The notes beneath the pieces were generated by a model, which saw nothing but the letters and a program-made list of their open reading frames with translations, did not search any database and was not told the DNA's origin. Shown here one piece after another: positions 1 through 9,700 of a stretch of DNA of 45,825 nucleotides (the stretch's first letter is position 1; the number at the start of each line of letters is the position of its first letter). Both the position numbers and the translations under genes were made by a program. The stretch covers positions 1 to 45,825 of the forward strand of contig CALZHR010000060.1 of the NCBI GenBank assembly GCA_945787335.1, read 5' to 3'. The stretch is from an uncultured Desulfuromonadales bacterium (lineage in GTDB: Bacteria; Desulfobacterota; Desulfuromonadia; Desulfuromonadales; Geopsychrobacteraceae).

Positions 1-7
1 ACCCTTT

Positions 8-25
8 CGAGCAACGTGTTGCTCG
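8..25. repeat. Short perfect palindrome at window edge
   Basis: The sequence has two 8-base arms, CGAGCAAC and GTTGCTCG, around a GT loop. It is followed directly by GTAGGGGC, which resembles the end of the GC palindromes found elsewhere in this window. The rest of 26-130 shows no gene or recognisable signal. This edge is probably part of an intergenic repeat that begins outside the window. Confidence 0.35.
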
Positions 26-132
26 TAGGGGCAGTTCGCTTTACGTTCAACAGCGCTCTATCGCATCACCTTTCGCTGAAGGATCAACGCAGCGCCGAAA
101 TCTCGCGACAGTAATAAAAAGAGTTTCTTTTG

Positions 133-188
133 GATACTTTTCTTTGCGATTCAAAGAAAAGTATCTCGGTTGTCGGGCCGAGACCCGA
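133..188. repeat. Two adjacent inverted repeats downstream of aceF
   Basis: A perfect 14-base inverted repeat spans 133-165: arms GATACTTTTCTTTG and CAAAGAAAAGTATC around a 5-base loop. A second palindrome follows at 171-188, with arms GTCGGG and CCCGAC. Both sit just past the aceF stop on the minus strand, so they may end the aceEF transcript. The A/T-rich stem and the lack of an immediate U-run make it an unusual terminator. It could equally be a dispersed intergenic repeat. Confidence 0.55.
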
Positions 189-202
189 CGGTTTAAAGGT
201 TT

Positions 203-1606
203 TCACCCTTTCATCACCAACTCCAACGGTTCCTCAATCGCCTCGCAAATCCAGCGCAAAAACCGCGCCCCGTCCGCCCCATCGATCACCCGGTGATCGT
301 AGGACAATGACAAAGGCATCACCAGCTGCGGCACAAACTCCGCGCCGTTCCAGACCGGCAGCAGCTCCGCCCGTGAAACCCCGAGGATCGCCACCTGCGG
401 CGCATAGACAATCGGCGTGAAGGCGGTTCCGCCGATGCCGCCGAGGTTGCTGATGGTGAAGCTGCCCCCATCCAACTCGGCCGGCGAGACCTTGCGCTCG
501 CGGGTCTTGGCCGCCAGCTCGTTCAGCTCGGCCGCCAGCGTCTCGACCCCTTTCTTGTCGGCGTCGCGCAGCACCGGCACCAGCAGGCCGTTCGGCGTAT
601 CGACGGCGACGCCGACGTGCACGTATTTTTTCAGCACCAGCTCCTTGCTGGCCAGATCGAGGCTGCTGTTGAACTGCGGGAACACTCTCAGAGCGGTGGC
701 GCAGACCTTGGCAAGGATGGCGGTCATGGTGACCTTGGCATCGTCGGCCAAACTTTTGTTGTGCCCCTTGCGGTAAGCTTCCAGCTCGGTAATCTGCGCC
801 CGGTCATACTGGGTGACCATAGGGATAGTCGACCAGGCGTAGCCCATGGCGTCGGCGGTGACCTCGCGGATTTTGGAGAGCGGCTGCCGCTCGACCGCGC
901 CCCATTTACTGAAATCGGGCAGCGGCCGCTGGGCGTGCATCCCGGCGAACTCACCGATCACCGGGGCGCCGCCGCCGGTGACCCGCTGCATGGTGTCGCG
1001 CACGAACAGCCGCACATCTTCGGCGCTGATTCGTCCGCCGGCGCCGCTCCCCTGCACCTGGTGGATATCGACCCCCAGCTCGCGCGCCAGGCGACGCACC
1101 GAGGGGGCCGCCGGGGCGACCCGGTCGTCGCGGCGGATGCTGGTCAGGTCGACCTCATCCGCCGCGACGGCTAACTGTTCTTGATCTTTTGCCGCCTTGT
1201 CAGCTGGCTCCGGCTTGCGCGGTTTTGCTTCTTTGACAGCATCAGCCTCTTCAACCGAAGCCGCTACTTTTTCGGCTTCTGCCGGTTCTTTGTCCGCTTC
1301 CGGCGCGCTCTCCGGCTCATCCTCAGCCGCGGCTTCGGGCTCTTCGGCAGGTTCTTCTCCCGCCTCCCCTTCGGTCTCCAGCAGCATGATGATCGATCCG
1401 ACGCTCGCCTGCTCCCCTTCGGCGACGCGGATCTCGGTGATGGTGCCGGCCACCGGCGAGGGGATCGCCACCACCGCCTTGTCGGTCTCCAGCTCCAGCA
1501 GGGTCTGGTCGTACTCCACCTTGTCGCCGACCGCGACGCTTAAGGAGATTACCGTCCCCTCCTTGACCCCTTCGGCAACATCGGGAACTTTAATTTCGTG
1601 TGTCAT
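203..1606 (-). CDS. aceF: Pyruvate dehydrogenase E2, dihydrolipoamide acetyltransferase
   Basis: E2 core of the pyruvate dehydrogenase complex. It transfers the acetyl group from E1 through lipoyl-lysine to coenzyme A in the cytoplasm. The 467 residues show one lipoyl domain (about 1-76, lipoyl Lys43 in ETDKAVV), a long Glu/Ala/Pro-rich linker, a peripheral subunit-binding domain (APSVRRLARELGV...GRISAEDV) and the catalytic domain, which ends with the active-site motif SYDHRVIDGADGARF. I chose the ATG at 1606 because AAAAGGATT lies just upstream and the lipoyl domain begins at once; the longer frame adds unrelated residues. E. coli AceF carries three lipoyl domains, so a single one is a compact form. 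It follows aceE on the same strand. No E3 gene (lpd) is seen in the window. Confidence 0.95.
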   Translation of the reverse strand: MTHEIKVPDVAEGVKEGTVISLSVAVGDKVEYDQTLLELETDKAVVAIPSPVAGTITEIRVAEGEQASVGSIIMLLETEGEAGEEPAEEPEAAAEDEPESAPEADKEPAEAEKVAASVEEADAVKEAKPRKPEPADKAAKDQEQLAVAADEVDLTSIRRDDRVAPAAPSVRRLARELGVDIHQVQGSGAGGRISAEDVRLFVRDTMQRVTGGGAPVIGEFAGMHAQRPLPDFSKWGAVERQPLSKIREVTADAMGYAWSTIPMVTQYDRAQITELEAYRKGHNKSLADDAKVTMTAILAKVCATALRVFPQFNSSLDLASKELVLKKYVHVGVAVDTPNGLLVPVLRDADKKGVETLAAELNELAAKTRERKVSPAELDGGSFTISNLGGIGGTAFTPIVYAPQVAILGVSRAELLPVWNGAEFVPQLVMPLSLSYDHRVIDGADGARFLRWICEAIEEPLELVMKG

Positions 1607-1642
1607 AACAATCCTTTTCCAGCAGACAAAAACAAATCTATA

Positions 1643-1695
1643 GTGCAGGGCGTGACATGCCTCGCTCTCGGGCACCCCGCCGGGACGCCCCTACA
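1643..1695. repeat. GC-rich imperfect palindrome between aceE and aceF
   Basis: This element lies in the aceE-aceF spacer. One end reads TGCAGGGCG and the other CGCCCCTACA, an imperfect inverted pair around a GC-rich centre. The CGCCCCTACA end recurs in repeats at 20.15, 20.32, 40.59 and 44.09 kb. It could fold in the transcript and affect relative aceE and aceF levels, but that is inference. Confidence 0.5.
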
Positions 1696-1710
1696 GGTTG
1701 CAAATCCCGG

Positions 1711-4398
1711 TCAATCTTTGTGCGGGTTCTTCTTCTCCGCGTCGATCTGCAAATCCTTCAGCGCTTTGGTGAGAGTGGTTTTCGGCAGAGTCCCCTCTTT
1801 TACCTGCTGACGCAGGGCGGCCAGGACGATGTAGCGGGCGTCGACCTCGAAGAAATCGCGCAGCGCGGCGCGATCGTCGCTGCGGCCGAAGCCGTCGGTG
1901 CCCAGGCAGTGCAGCGGCCCTGGAAACCACTGGGAGATGGTCGCCGGCAGCACCTTCAGGTAGTCGCTGGCGGCGACGAAGGTGCCCTGTTCCTTCTCCA
2001 GCAGGCTGGTCACGTAAGGGACCTTCGGTTTCTGGTTCGGGTGCAGCAGGTTCCAGCGCTCGCACTCGATGGCGTCGGTGTACAACTCCTTATAGCTGGT
2101 GACGCTCCAGACATCGGCGGCGACGCCGTAGTTCTTTTCGAGCAGCTGCTGCGCCTTGAGCGCCTCGTTGAGGATCGCGCCGCTGCCGAGCAGGTGCACC
2201 TGCCCTTTCGACTTCTTCAGTGTTGATTTCTGGTAGCGGTACATCCCCTTGAGGATTCCGTCGCGGATATTCTTGTCCTTCGGCAGCGGCGGCATCAGGT
2301 AGGTCTCGTTGGTCACCGTCAGGTAGTAGATCAGGTCCTCCTGGTTACAGTACATGCGGTTTAAGCCTTCGTGGATGATAATCGCCAGCTCGTAGGCGAA
2401 AGCCGGGTCGTAGGCCTTGACGCTGGTCGGCGCCAGGGCCAGCACATGGCTGTGACCGTCCTGATGCTGCAGCCCTTCGCCGGCCAGGGTGGTGCGGCCG
2501 CTGGTGGCGCCGATCAGAAAACCGCGCGCCCGACAGTCGCAGGCCTGCCAGATCAGGTCGCCGACCCGCTGGAAGCCGAACATCGAGTAGTAGGTGTAAA
2601 AGGGAATGGTCTGCACGCCGTTGTTGGCGTAAGACGTTCCTGCCGCGATAAAGCTGGCGGTGGCGCCGGCTTCGCTGATCCCCTCTTCGAGGATCGCGCC
2701 GTCGGTCTTCTCGTTGTAGAACAGCAGGCTCCCTTTATCGATCGGCTCGTAGAGCTGCCCGCCATGGCTGTAGATGCCGCACTGGCGGAACAGCGACTCC
2801 ATGCCGAAGGTGCGCGCCTCATCGGGAACGATCGGTACGATCAGCTTGCCGAACTCCTCATCTTTGAGCAGCTTGGTGAGCAGATGCACGTAAGCCATGG
2901 TGGTCGCCAGCGGACGGTCGCCGGAGCCCTCGAAGTATTCGCGGATCACCTCCTCGGTGTGACAGGCCATCGGGTAATCGGCGGGTTGACGCTTCGGCAG
3001 GCTGCCGCCGAGGGCGGCGCGGCGCGCCTGGAAATATTGCATCTCCGGGCTGTCGGCCTCCGGCCTGTAGAAGGGCGTTTCGGCAATATCATCATCGCTG
3101 ATCGGGATATTGAAGCGGGTGCGGAAGGCTTTCAGCTCCTCCTCGTTGAGCTTCTTCTGTGAATGGGTGATGTTCTTCCCCTCCCCGGCCTCGCCGAGGC
3201 CGTACCCTTTGATGGTCTGGGCGAGGATCACCGTCGGAGCGCCTTTGTGTTCCACCGCCGCCTGGTAGGCCGCGTAGACCTTCTCGGGGTCGTGGCCGCC
3301 GCGGGTCAGCCGGCCGAGCTGCTCGTCGCTGTGCCCTTTGACCAGCTCCAGCAGTTCCGGGTATTTGCCAAAAAACTTCTCGCGCACATAGTCACCACCC
3401 TGCAGGGTGAAGCTCTGCATCTCGCCGTCGACCGCCTCGTCCATCCGTTTGACCAGCAGGCCGCTGGAATCCTCCTCGAACAGCCGGTCCCAGCTCCCCC
3501 CCCAGATCACCTTGATGACATTCCAGCCGGCGCCGCGAAAGGCCGCCTCCAGTTCCTGGATGATCTTGCCGTTGCCGCGCACCGGACCGTCGAGGCGCTG
3601 CAGGTTGCAGTTGACGACGAAGATCAGGTTGTCGAGCTTCTCCCGCGAGGCCAGAGTGATGGCGCCGAGGGATTCCGGCTCGTCCATCTCGCCGTCGCCG
3701 AGCATCGCCCAGACCTTGCGGCCGCTGCTTTTACGCAGGCCGCGGTCGACCAGGTAGTGATTGTAGCGCGCCTGGTAGATGGCGCAGAGCGAGGTGAAGC
3801 CCATGGAGACGGTCGGGAACTCCCAAAACTCCGGCATCAGAAACGGGTGCGGGTAGGAGGAGAGCCCCCCCTTGCCGGGGCGCAGCTCGCGGCGGAAGCC
3901 TTTCAGGTCCTCCTCGTCGAGCCGCCCCTCGAGAAAGGCGCGGGCATAGACGCCGGGCGATGCGTGCCCCTGGAAGAAGATCATGTCGCCGAGGAAGTCC
4001 TCGGTACGGCCGCGCCAGAAGTGGTTGAAGCCGACCTCCCAGAGGGTCGCGGCCGAAGCAAAAGTCGAGATATGCCCGCCGATGCCAGGCGACTCGCGGT
4101 TGGCGCGCACCACCATCGCCATGGCGTTCCAGCGGATGATCGACTTGATCCGCCGCTCCAGTTCGCGGTTGCCGGGGAAAATTGGCTGCTGGCTGCGCGG
4201 AATACTGTTGATATAGGGGGTATTGGCGGTGAAGGGAATGCTCACCCCCTGCTCCTGGGCACGCACCTGCAACAGCCGCAGCAGCTGGCGGACCCGCTCT
4301 TCCCCTTGCGTCTGCAGCACGTAATCGAGCGACTCGCGCCACTCGGCGTTTTCAAGCTCCTGAATATCTACGCTTTCTTTCTGGTTCTGGCTGGCCAT
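1711..4398 (-). CDS. aceE: Pyruvate dehydrogenase E1, homodimeric type
   Basis: Thiamine-diphosphate-dependent decarboxylase that oxidises pyruvate and acetylates the lipoyl group of E2. The 895 residues match the usual length of the homodimeric AceE family (about 885-900), unlike the split alpha/beta E1 of many bacteria. The N-terminal domain has the GIGGHISTFASAATLWEVGFNHF segment. The TPP/Mg site is GDGEMDEPESLGAIT near residue 233, followed by NLIFVVNCNLQRLDGPVRGN. The ATG at 4398 is preceded by AGGAG at good distance and opens with MASQNQKESVDIQ; 24 in-frame codons upstream were rejected. It is the first gene of an aceE-aceF pair. The 128 bases upstream (4399-4526) hold no other gene. 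Confidence 0.96.
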   Translation of the reverse strand: MASQNQKESVDIQELENAEWRESLDYVLQTQGEERVRQLLRLLQVRAQEQGVSIPFTANTPYINSIPRSQQPIFPGNRELERRIKSIIRWNAMAMVVRANRESPGIGGHISTFASAATLWEVGFNHFWRGRTEDFLGDMIFFQGHASPGVYARAFLEGRLDEEDLKGFRRELRPGKGGLSSYPHPFLMPEFWEFPTVSMGFTSLCAIYQARYNHYLVDRGLRKSSGRKVWAMLGDGEMDEPESLGAITLASREKLDNLIFVVNCNLQRLDGPVRGNGKIIQELEAAFRGAGWNVIKVIWGGSWDRLFEEDSSGLLVKRMDEAVDGEMQSFTLQGGDYVREKFFGKYPELLELVKGHSDEQLGRLTRGGHDPEKVYAAYQAAVEHKGAPTVILAQTIKGYGLGEAGEGKNITHSQKKLNEEELKAFRTRFNIPISDDDIAETPFYRPEADSPEMQYFQARRAALGGSLPKRQPADYPMACHTEEVIREYFEGSGDRPLATTMAYVHLLTKLLKDEEFGKLIVPIVPDEARTFGMESLFRQCGIYSHGGQLYEPIDKGSLLFYNEKTDGAILEEGISEAGATASFIAAGTSYANNGVQTIPFYTYYSMFGFQRVGDLIWQACDCRARGFLIGATSGRTTLAGEGLQHQDGHSHVLALAPTSVKAYDPAFAYELAIIIHEGLNRMYCNQEDLIYYLTVTNETYLMPPLPKDKNIRDGILKGMYRYQKSTLKKSKGQVHLLGSGAILNEALKAQQLLEKNYGVAADVWSVTSYKELYTDAIECERWNLLHPNQKPKVPYVTSLLEKEQGTFVAASDYLKVLPATISQWFPGPLHCLGTDGFGRSDDRAALRDFFEVDARYIVLAALRQQVKEGTLPKTTLTKALKDLQIDAEKKNPHKD

Positions 4399-4526
4399 GG
4401 CCGACAGCTCCTCTTCGAAAAAATACCCAGGGCGAACGGGACGACAGCACGCTCTGAAAAAAAGAATCAAACAACTTTATTAGCTTAGCCGATTTTGCCG
4501 CTTTGGCTATTGTTCTGGCAGAATTG

Positions 4527-4922
4527 CTAGGCGCCCGACGGTTCCCAATAGGCAATCTTGCCGTCGTCAAAGACCATTCCGGAGCGGGCCTGGCGATGAT
4601 AGATGAAAATATTGCGCTGCGGAATCCGCACATGCTTGGCCAGGCTGGCGGCCAGCACCTCGAGCATCAATCGGTTGGTCTGCTCATCGTTGAAGTCAGG
4701 CGTCAGCAGCTCAACAAACAGGGCGTGAAAGCTGTCCGGCTGACACTTGGGCGCCACGTCCCCTTTGGCGTAATAGCCCGGCTGAAAATATTCCCAGGTC
4801 GAATGCACATGCTCCAGCGGCACATCGATCCGAATGGAAAAGTCCCTGTTCACATGGCAAAGGATCTCACTGATGTTCAGCGTTTCTTCGAACGGGAGTG
4901 ATTTGATCTGGATAAACGGCAT
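4527..4922 (-). CDS. DUF1904 / tautomerase-fold protein
   Basis: Small protein of 131 residues that I recognise as DUF1904-like, within the tautomerase superfamily. It begins MPFIQIKSL, so removal of Met would expose an N-terminal Pro, the usual general base of tautomerases. The middle (IRIDVPLEHVHSTWEYFQPGYY) and the end (NIFIYHRQARSGMVFDDGK) fit that family. The start at 4922 is set by GGAGGT upstream; the longer frame is not supported. Substrate is unknown. It is divergent from the Ada-like gene, and the 137-base gap 4923-5059 must carry both promoters. Confidence 0.75.
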   Translation of the reverse strand: MPFIQIKSLPFEETLNISEILCHVNRDFSIRIDVPLEHVHSTWEYFQPGYYAKGDVAPKCQPDSFHALFVELLTPDFNDEQTNRLMLEVLAASLAKHVRIPQRNIFIYHRQARSGMVFDDGKIAYWEPSGA

Positions 4923-5059
4923 CGCTGACCTCCGGTGCTTATTCCACGCAGCTGGCAGTCCCAATCGCATTCCATGGAGATACTTTATTATAGCAAGAAT
5001 CGGGTTGGCGGCAGAAATCCGCAGTGCTAGGCTCAATTTCACCACGCAAGGAGAAACCG

Positions 5060-5893
5060 ATGTCCGAAACCGATTACCAGCGGGTTGCCGCCGCGATTCA
5101 CTATCTGCGCGAAAACACCAGCCAGCAGCCGGCGCTGGAGCAAGTCGCCAAGCAGGTCGGCCTGAGCCCCTACCATTTTCAGCGACTGTTCAAACGCTTC
5201 GCCGGGGTCAGCCCGAAGCGCTTCCTGCAGCACCTGACCGCAGACCACGCCAAACAGCTGCTGCGTCAGTCGGCGTCGGTGCTCGAAACCAGCTTCGCCG
5301 TCGGCCTGAGCAGTCCCGGACGGCTGCACGACCTGCTGATTTCTGTCGAGGCGGTCACCCCGGGCGAGTTCAAAACCGGCGGCGCCGAATTGCGGATCGC
5401 CTACGGCGTCCACCCCACCCCCTTCGGCGACTGCCTGCTCGCCCTCACCGAGCGGGGCATCTGCCGCCTCGAGTTCATCGATGCGGGAGAAGTGGATGCA
5501 GCCCTGCAACGACTGCAGAAAGCCTGGCCCCGCGCCGAACTGATCGAAAATCGAGCGGCAATCGCCGCCACCCTGGCGCAGATTTTCAAGCCCAGCGGGA
5601 AAAGGGATGCTCCGTTGCCGCTGCTGCTGTGCGGCACCAATTTTCAGCTGAAGGTCTGGCAGGCGCTGCTCCAGATTCCCGCAGGAGCGATCACCAGCTA
5701 CGGCGCTCTGGCCGCTCAACTCGGCCACCCCGGCGCCAGTCGCGCGGTCGGCAGCGCCATCGGCCAGAACCCGATCGGCTATCTGATCCCCTGCCACCGC
5801 GTGCTGCGCGGCAACGGCGAGGTCGGCGGCTACCGCTGGGGGGTGGAGCGGAAATTGGCGATTCTGGGGAGAGAAATTTGCGCAGCTCGATGA
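5060..5893 (+). CDS. AraC-type HTH fused to O6-alkylguanine-DNA alkyltransferase (Ada-like)
   Basis: This 277-residue fusion joins an AraC-family helix-turn-helix domain (about 1-105, with LEQVAKQVGLSPYHFQRLFKRFAGVSPKRFLQ) to a methylated-DNA-protein cysteine methyltransferase domain (about 125-277). The active site is IPCHRVL, with the acceptor Cys at residue 245, and the GAITSYGALAAQLGHPGASRAVGSA helix is present. The N-terminal zinc/phosphotriester Cys domain of E. coli Ada is absent. It should repair O6-alkylguanine in a single-turnover reaction and may also regulate transcription; without the methyl-sensing Cys domain, regulation is uncertain. The start is fixed by AAGGAG 7 bases upstream of the ATG. 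It lies 92 bases before the dehalogenase gene. Confidence 0.9.
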   Translation: MSETDYQRVAAAIHYLRENTSQQPALEQVAKQVGLSPYHFQRLFKRFAGVSPKRFLQHLTADHAKQLLRQSASVLETSFAVGLSSPGRLHDLLISVEAVTPGEFKTGGAELRIAYGVHPTPFGDCLLALTERGICRLEFIDAGEVDAALQRLQKAWPRAELIENRAAIAATLAQIFKPSGKRDAPLPLLLCGTNFQLKVWQALLQIPAGAITSYGALAAQLGHPGASRAVGSAIGQNPIGYLIPCHRVLRGNGEVGGYRWGVERKLAILGREICAAR

Positions 5894-5984
5894 AAGGGCT
5901 TCGCTCAACAGGTAAGATTGAAATTTGCATTGTTACATTTCAAAACAGCGCGCAGACAGGTCAACCACCAAGAGGAGAAAACTG

Positions 5985-6671
5985 ATGCAGACGACCCTTG
6001 CCTTCGATGTCTATGGAACCCTGATCGACACCAACGGGGTGGTTGCCGCGTTGCAGAAGCTGATCAGTGCTGACGCAGAGAAGTTCTCGCAAACCTGGCG
6101 CGACAAACAGTTGGAATATTCGTTTCGGCGTGGGCTGATGCAGAATTACGAGAGCTTTGCTGTTTGTACCAGCCAGGCCCTCGATTACACCTGCACCTTT
6201 CACAACGTCCCCCTCACTGCTGAACAGAAAGCTGAGCTGCTGGGCATTTACCGCGTACTCCCTGCATTCAGCGACGTTAAAGAGGGGTTAACCCGCTTAA
6301 AGGCAGTCGGCTTTCGCCTCTATGCGTTTTCAAATGGCAGGGCTGACGCCCTGGAAATATTGCTGAACAATGCCGGAATCCGCGACCTGTTTCTCGGGGT
6401 CGTCAGTGTCGACGACATCAAGTCATTCAAACCCAACCCCGGAGTCTACAGTCACTTTCTCAGACACGCCAAAGCGACCGGCGGAGATGCCTGGCTGATA
6501 TCCAGTAATCCCTTTGATGTCATTGGAGCGATTTCGGCGGGGATGAAATCGGCCTGGGTGCGTCGTTCGCCGCAGGCAATCTTCGACCCCTGGGGGATAG
6601 ATCCCACGATTGCTGTGGAGAATCTTTTGGCGCTGGGCGACAGGGTCATTGAATATGACCGCGGACAATAA
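5985..6671 (+). CDS. Haloacid dehalogenase, type II (HAD superfamily)
   Basis: HAD hydrolase of 228 residues, probably an (S)-2-haloacid dehalogenase type II, which turns 2-haloalkanoates into 2-hydroxy acids. The nucleophile motif is AFDVYGTLID (Asp8), motif II is FSNGRAD, the motif III lysine is in SFKPNPGVY, and the late motif is ISSNPFDVIGA, typical of the type II subgroup. The start has GAGGAGAAA just upstream. The physiological substrate may be a phosphate ester or another organic acid rather than a halide. It ends 44 bases before the tail of the opposing hybrid kinase gene. Confidence 0.88.
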   Translation: MQTTLAFDVYGTLIDTNGVVAALQKLISADAEKFSQTWRDKQLEYSFRRGLMQNYESFAVCTSQALDYTCTFHNVPLTAEQKAELLGIYRVLPAFSDVKEGLTRLKAVGFRLYAFSNGRADALEILLNNAGIRDLFLGVVSVDDIKSFKPNPGVYSHFLRHAKATGGDAWLISSNPFDVIGAISAGMKSAWVRRSPQAIFDPWGIDPTIAVENLLALGDRVIEYDRGQ

Positions 6672-6715
6672 GACGCAAGGTAAGAAAATAAATGGACGGA
6701 TGGAGGACTGCTGCC

Positions 6716-9700
6716 TCACTTCTGCTTACAGTCTAAGACCCTTCTCACCGTTTCTGAAAAATTGACGAATTCGAAAGGTTTTTGACAATAGGCACTGATC
6801 CCCAGTCCTTCAGTATCTTCTGCGGAGATTTTAGTACTGTGTCCCGTACAGAGGATGACGGGCAAATCGGGACGAATTTTTTTTAGTGCCTCAATCAGAC
6901 CAATCCCGGTGAGACCCGGCATGGTCTGATCAGTGATCACCAGGTCAAACTGTAAAGGATCTGCCTTGATCATCTCCAGGGCCTTCAGGCTATTGGTCTC
7001 GGTGGTGACCTGATAGCCGATTTCCTCAAGCATCTGGCCGCCAAGCTCGGCCAGCATTTTCTCATCATCCAGAAAGAGGATTCTCTCTGTGCCGGCCATC
7101 AGGGTCGTTTCGGAACGCTCTATTTCATCTTCTTCGGCTTGAACAAGTGGAAAGTAGAGCTCAAAGGTGCTCCCCTGTCCGGGAGAACTGATGAGATTTA
7201 TCCGACCTTCATTCTGTTCGACGATGCCCAGAACCGTGGATAGGCCCATCCCGGTTCCTTCGCCCACTCGCTTCGTGGTAAAGAAGGGATCGAATATCTG
7301 CTCCCTGATCTCATCCGAAATACCTGTGCCGGTATCTTGAATATTGAGTTTTGCATACTGTCCGGGTGTGAGCTCGCCCCGCAGCAGGCGTGTCTCTTCG
7401 CTGATCTCAAGCCGGTCCAGAGTCAGGATCACTTCCCCCTGTCCATCCATGGCATGGACGGCATTGGTACAGAGGTTGATCAACACCTCTTGCATCTGGG
7501 TTGAATTGGCGACAATCTTTGCCTCAGGGGCGTTGTTAACAATCTGCAGTAGGGCCGATGATGGCAAGGTGCTCCGCAGTAATTGCCTTGTTTCATCGAT
7601 TAGCAGGGCCAGCCTTAGCGGGCTGCGCTTGACCTCAGCCTTGCGACTGTAGGTCATGATCTGCTGGATCAGGTCACGAGCGCGTAACCCGGCGGCCTCG
7701 GCATCGTTCAGCTTCTGATAAGCTTCATGATTCCTGTCAAGTTTCAGGCGGCTGAGAGCCAGATTTCCCAGCATGATCGCCAGCAGGTTATTAAAGTTGT
7801 GCGCCATCCCTCCAGCCAGCACCCCCATGGCTTCCATTTTGGTTTTCTGGCGGAGTTGCGCTTCGAGCTCCTGGCGCCGCTGTTCAGAAAGCTTGTAATC
7901 GGTAATATCCTGAGTAAACCCCGTGGCCTTCTGAGCAAAGCCAGTGTTATCAAATTCAATATCCGCTTTCTCCCGAACCCATTTCGTCCTATCCCCAATC
8001 AGCAGCCGGTGTTCAATATCGTAGGGAAATCCGTGCAGGGCCGCCCGCCATTTCTGATCGACAAAGTCTCTGTCTTCCGGGTGTACTTGCGCAAGAAAGG
8101 TTTCATAACTTATCGGCGTTTCGAGCGGGACTCCGAAAATCCGGTAGTTTTCATCCGTCCAGACCAGGACGTTCGCGGGGATGTCCAACTCCCAGGTCCC
8201 GATATGTCCCAGCTCCTGAGACCTTTCGAGCAATCTCTTCTGATAATCTTTTTGCTTCTGAGCAGTGATACGCTCGGAAATATCCCGAAGAAAAACCACG
8301 AACCGCCCACCATCATCTGCTTGATACTGAACACTGACTTCGACATCAAACAGGCTGCCATCTTTGCGGCGATGCTGAGAGACAAAAAAAGCATTCCCGT
8401 CATTCGCAACCTGTTGCATGTGCGCTTCTATGTCTTCCACAGTCTCCAGATTTTCAACATCACTAACGCCCATTTTCAGAAGTTCCTGCTCGGCATAGCC
8501 GCTCATCCGACAATAGGATTCATTGACCTCGATGAACCGGCCCTGCTGATCCACGAGCCAGATGCCATCCAAGGCGGTCTGAAGAATTGTGCGGTGCCGT
8601 TCTTCACTTTTCCGCAGTATTTCCTCCGCCTGTTTACGTTCGGTGATGTCTATGCTGTAGCCTGCGAGCAATGTTCCCGTTTCCTGTTGAATCGGGAATT
8701 TGATCGATGTATAGATCCGGCCATTGAGCTCTTCCTCAATTTCCAGCACTTCGCCCCTGCTGACAACCGCCCAGTCATCGGCTGTTATCCTGTTGGCCAG
8801 CTCCGCGGGGAAAAGCTCTGCCATGGTCTTGCCCGCCAATTGCGAACCGGGAATTCCGATCATCTGTTCGTAATTCTCACTGGCCAGCAATACGCGACTC
8901 TCGGTCGGTGTCACTTGCTTGATAAAGGTATAGATTGGCGAATGCTGCATGAACATTGCGAGCAGCGCATTGGTTTTTTGCGATTCGGCTTCAGCCAGTT
9001 TTATGGCCGTGATGTCATATTCGGTCATAAAAATTAACGGCGGGCCATCTCCGATAGCAATGCGTTGCGCATTCACCGCGACATGAAAAGGTGTCCCATC
9101 TTTGCGGGTATGGACATTCTCTACATAAAATGGTTTACCCGTCATAATTTCTCGGGTTCTCTCCAAACAGAGGCGCTTGCCCTCCTCATCATCGATATCC
9201 GCAACCGGTCGGCCAATAAACTCCTCCTTCGTATAACCGTGCATCTGGCAGGCAGCCTGATTCGCATCAACAATCAGCGGAATACCGTCTGCGGTATTGG
9301 GGTCGAGAATCATGCAGTAGCCGCCGGCCTGCTCAAACAGGGCCCGGAACCTCTCCTCAGATTGCTGCAACTGCTGTTCGGCGCGTTTTCTTTCGGCAAT
9401 GTCCCAGGCCAGGTCGGCAAACAGCGTCACCGTGCTGATATCTGTTTCCGTGTAGTCGACCGGTTTGTTTCCAACACCCAGAATCGCAACAATCTGCCCC
9501 TTGCGTTTCACCGGCACAACCAGCTCACGAACAACTTTGGCATGCCCCTCGGGCATCCCTTTGCGGTGTGGTAAGGACGCATAGTCGTTGTGAACAACCG
9601 TTCGGTTCTGCCTGACACAGTCGACCCAGACGCCGGCTTTTTCGAGGGGATAATGGCCCTCTGCTTGCGCTACATGACAGAAGTGTGCCGAGGTTTGCGT

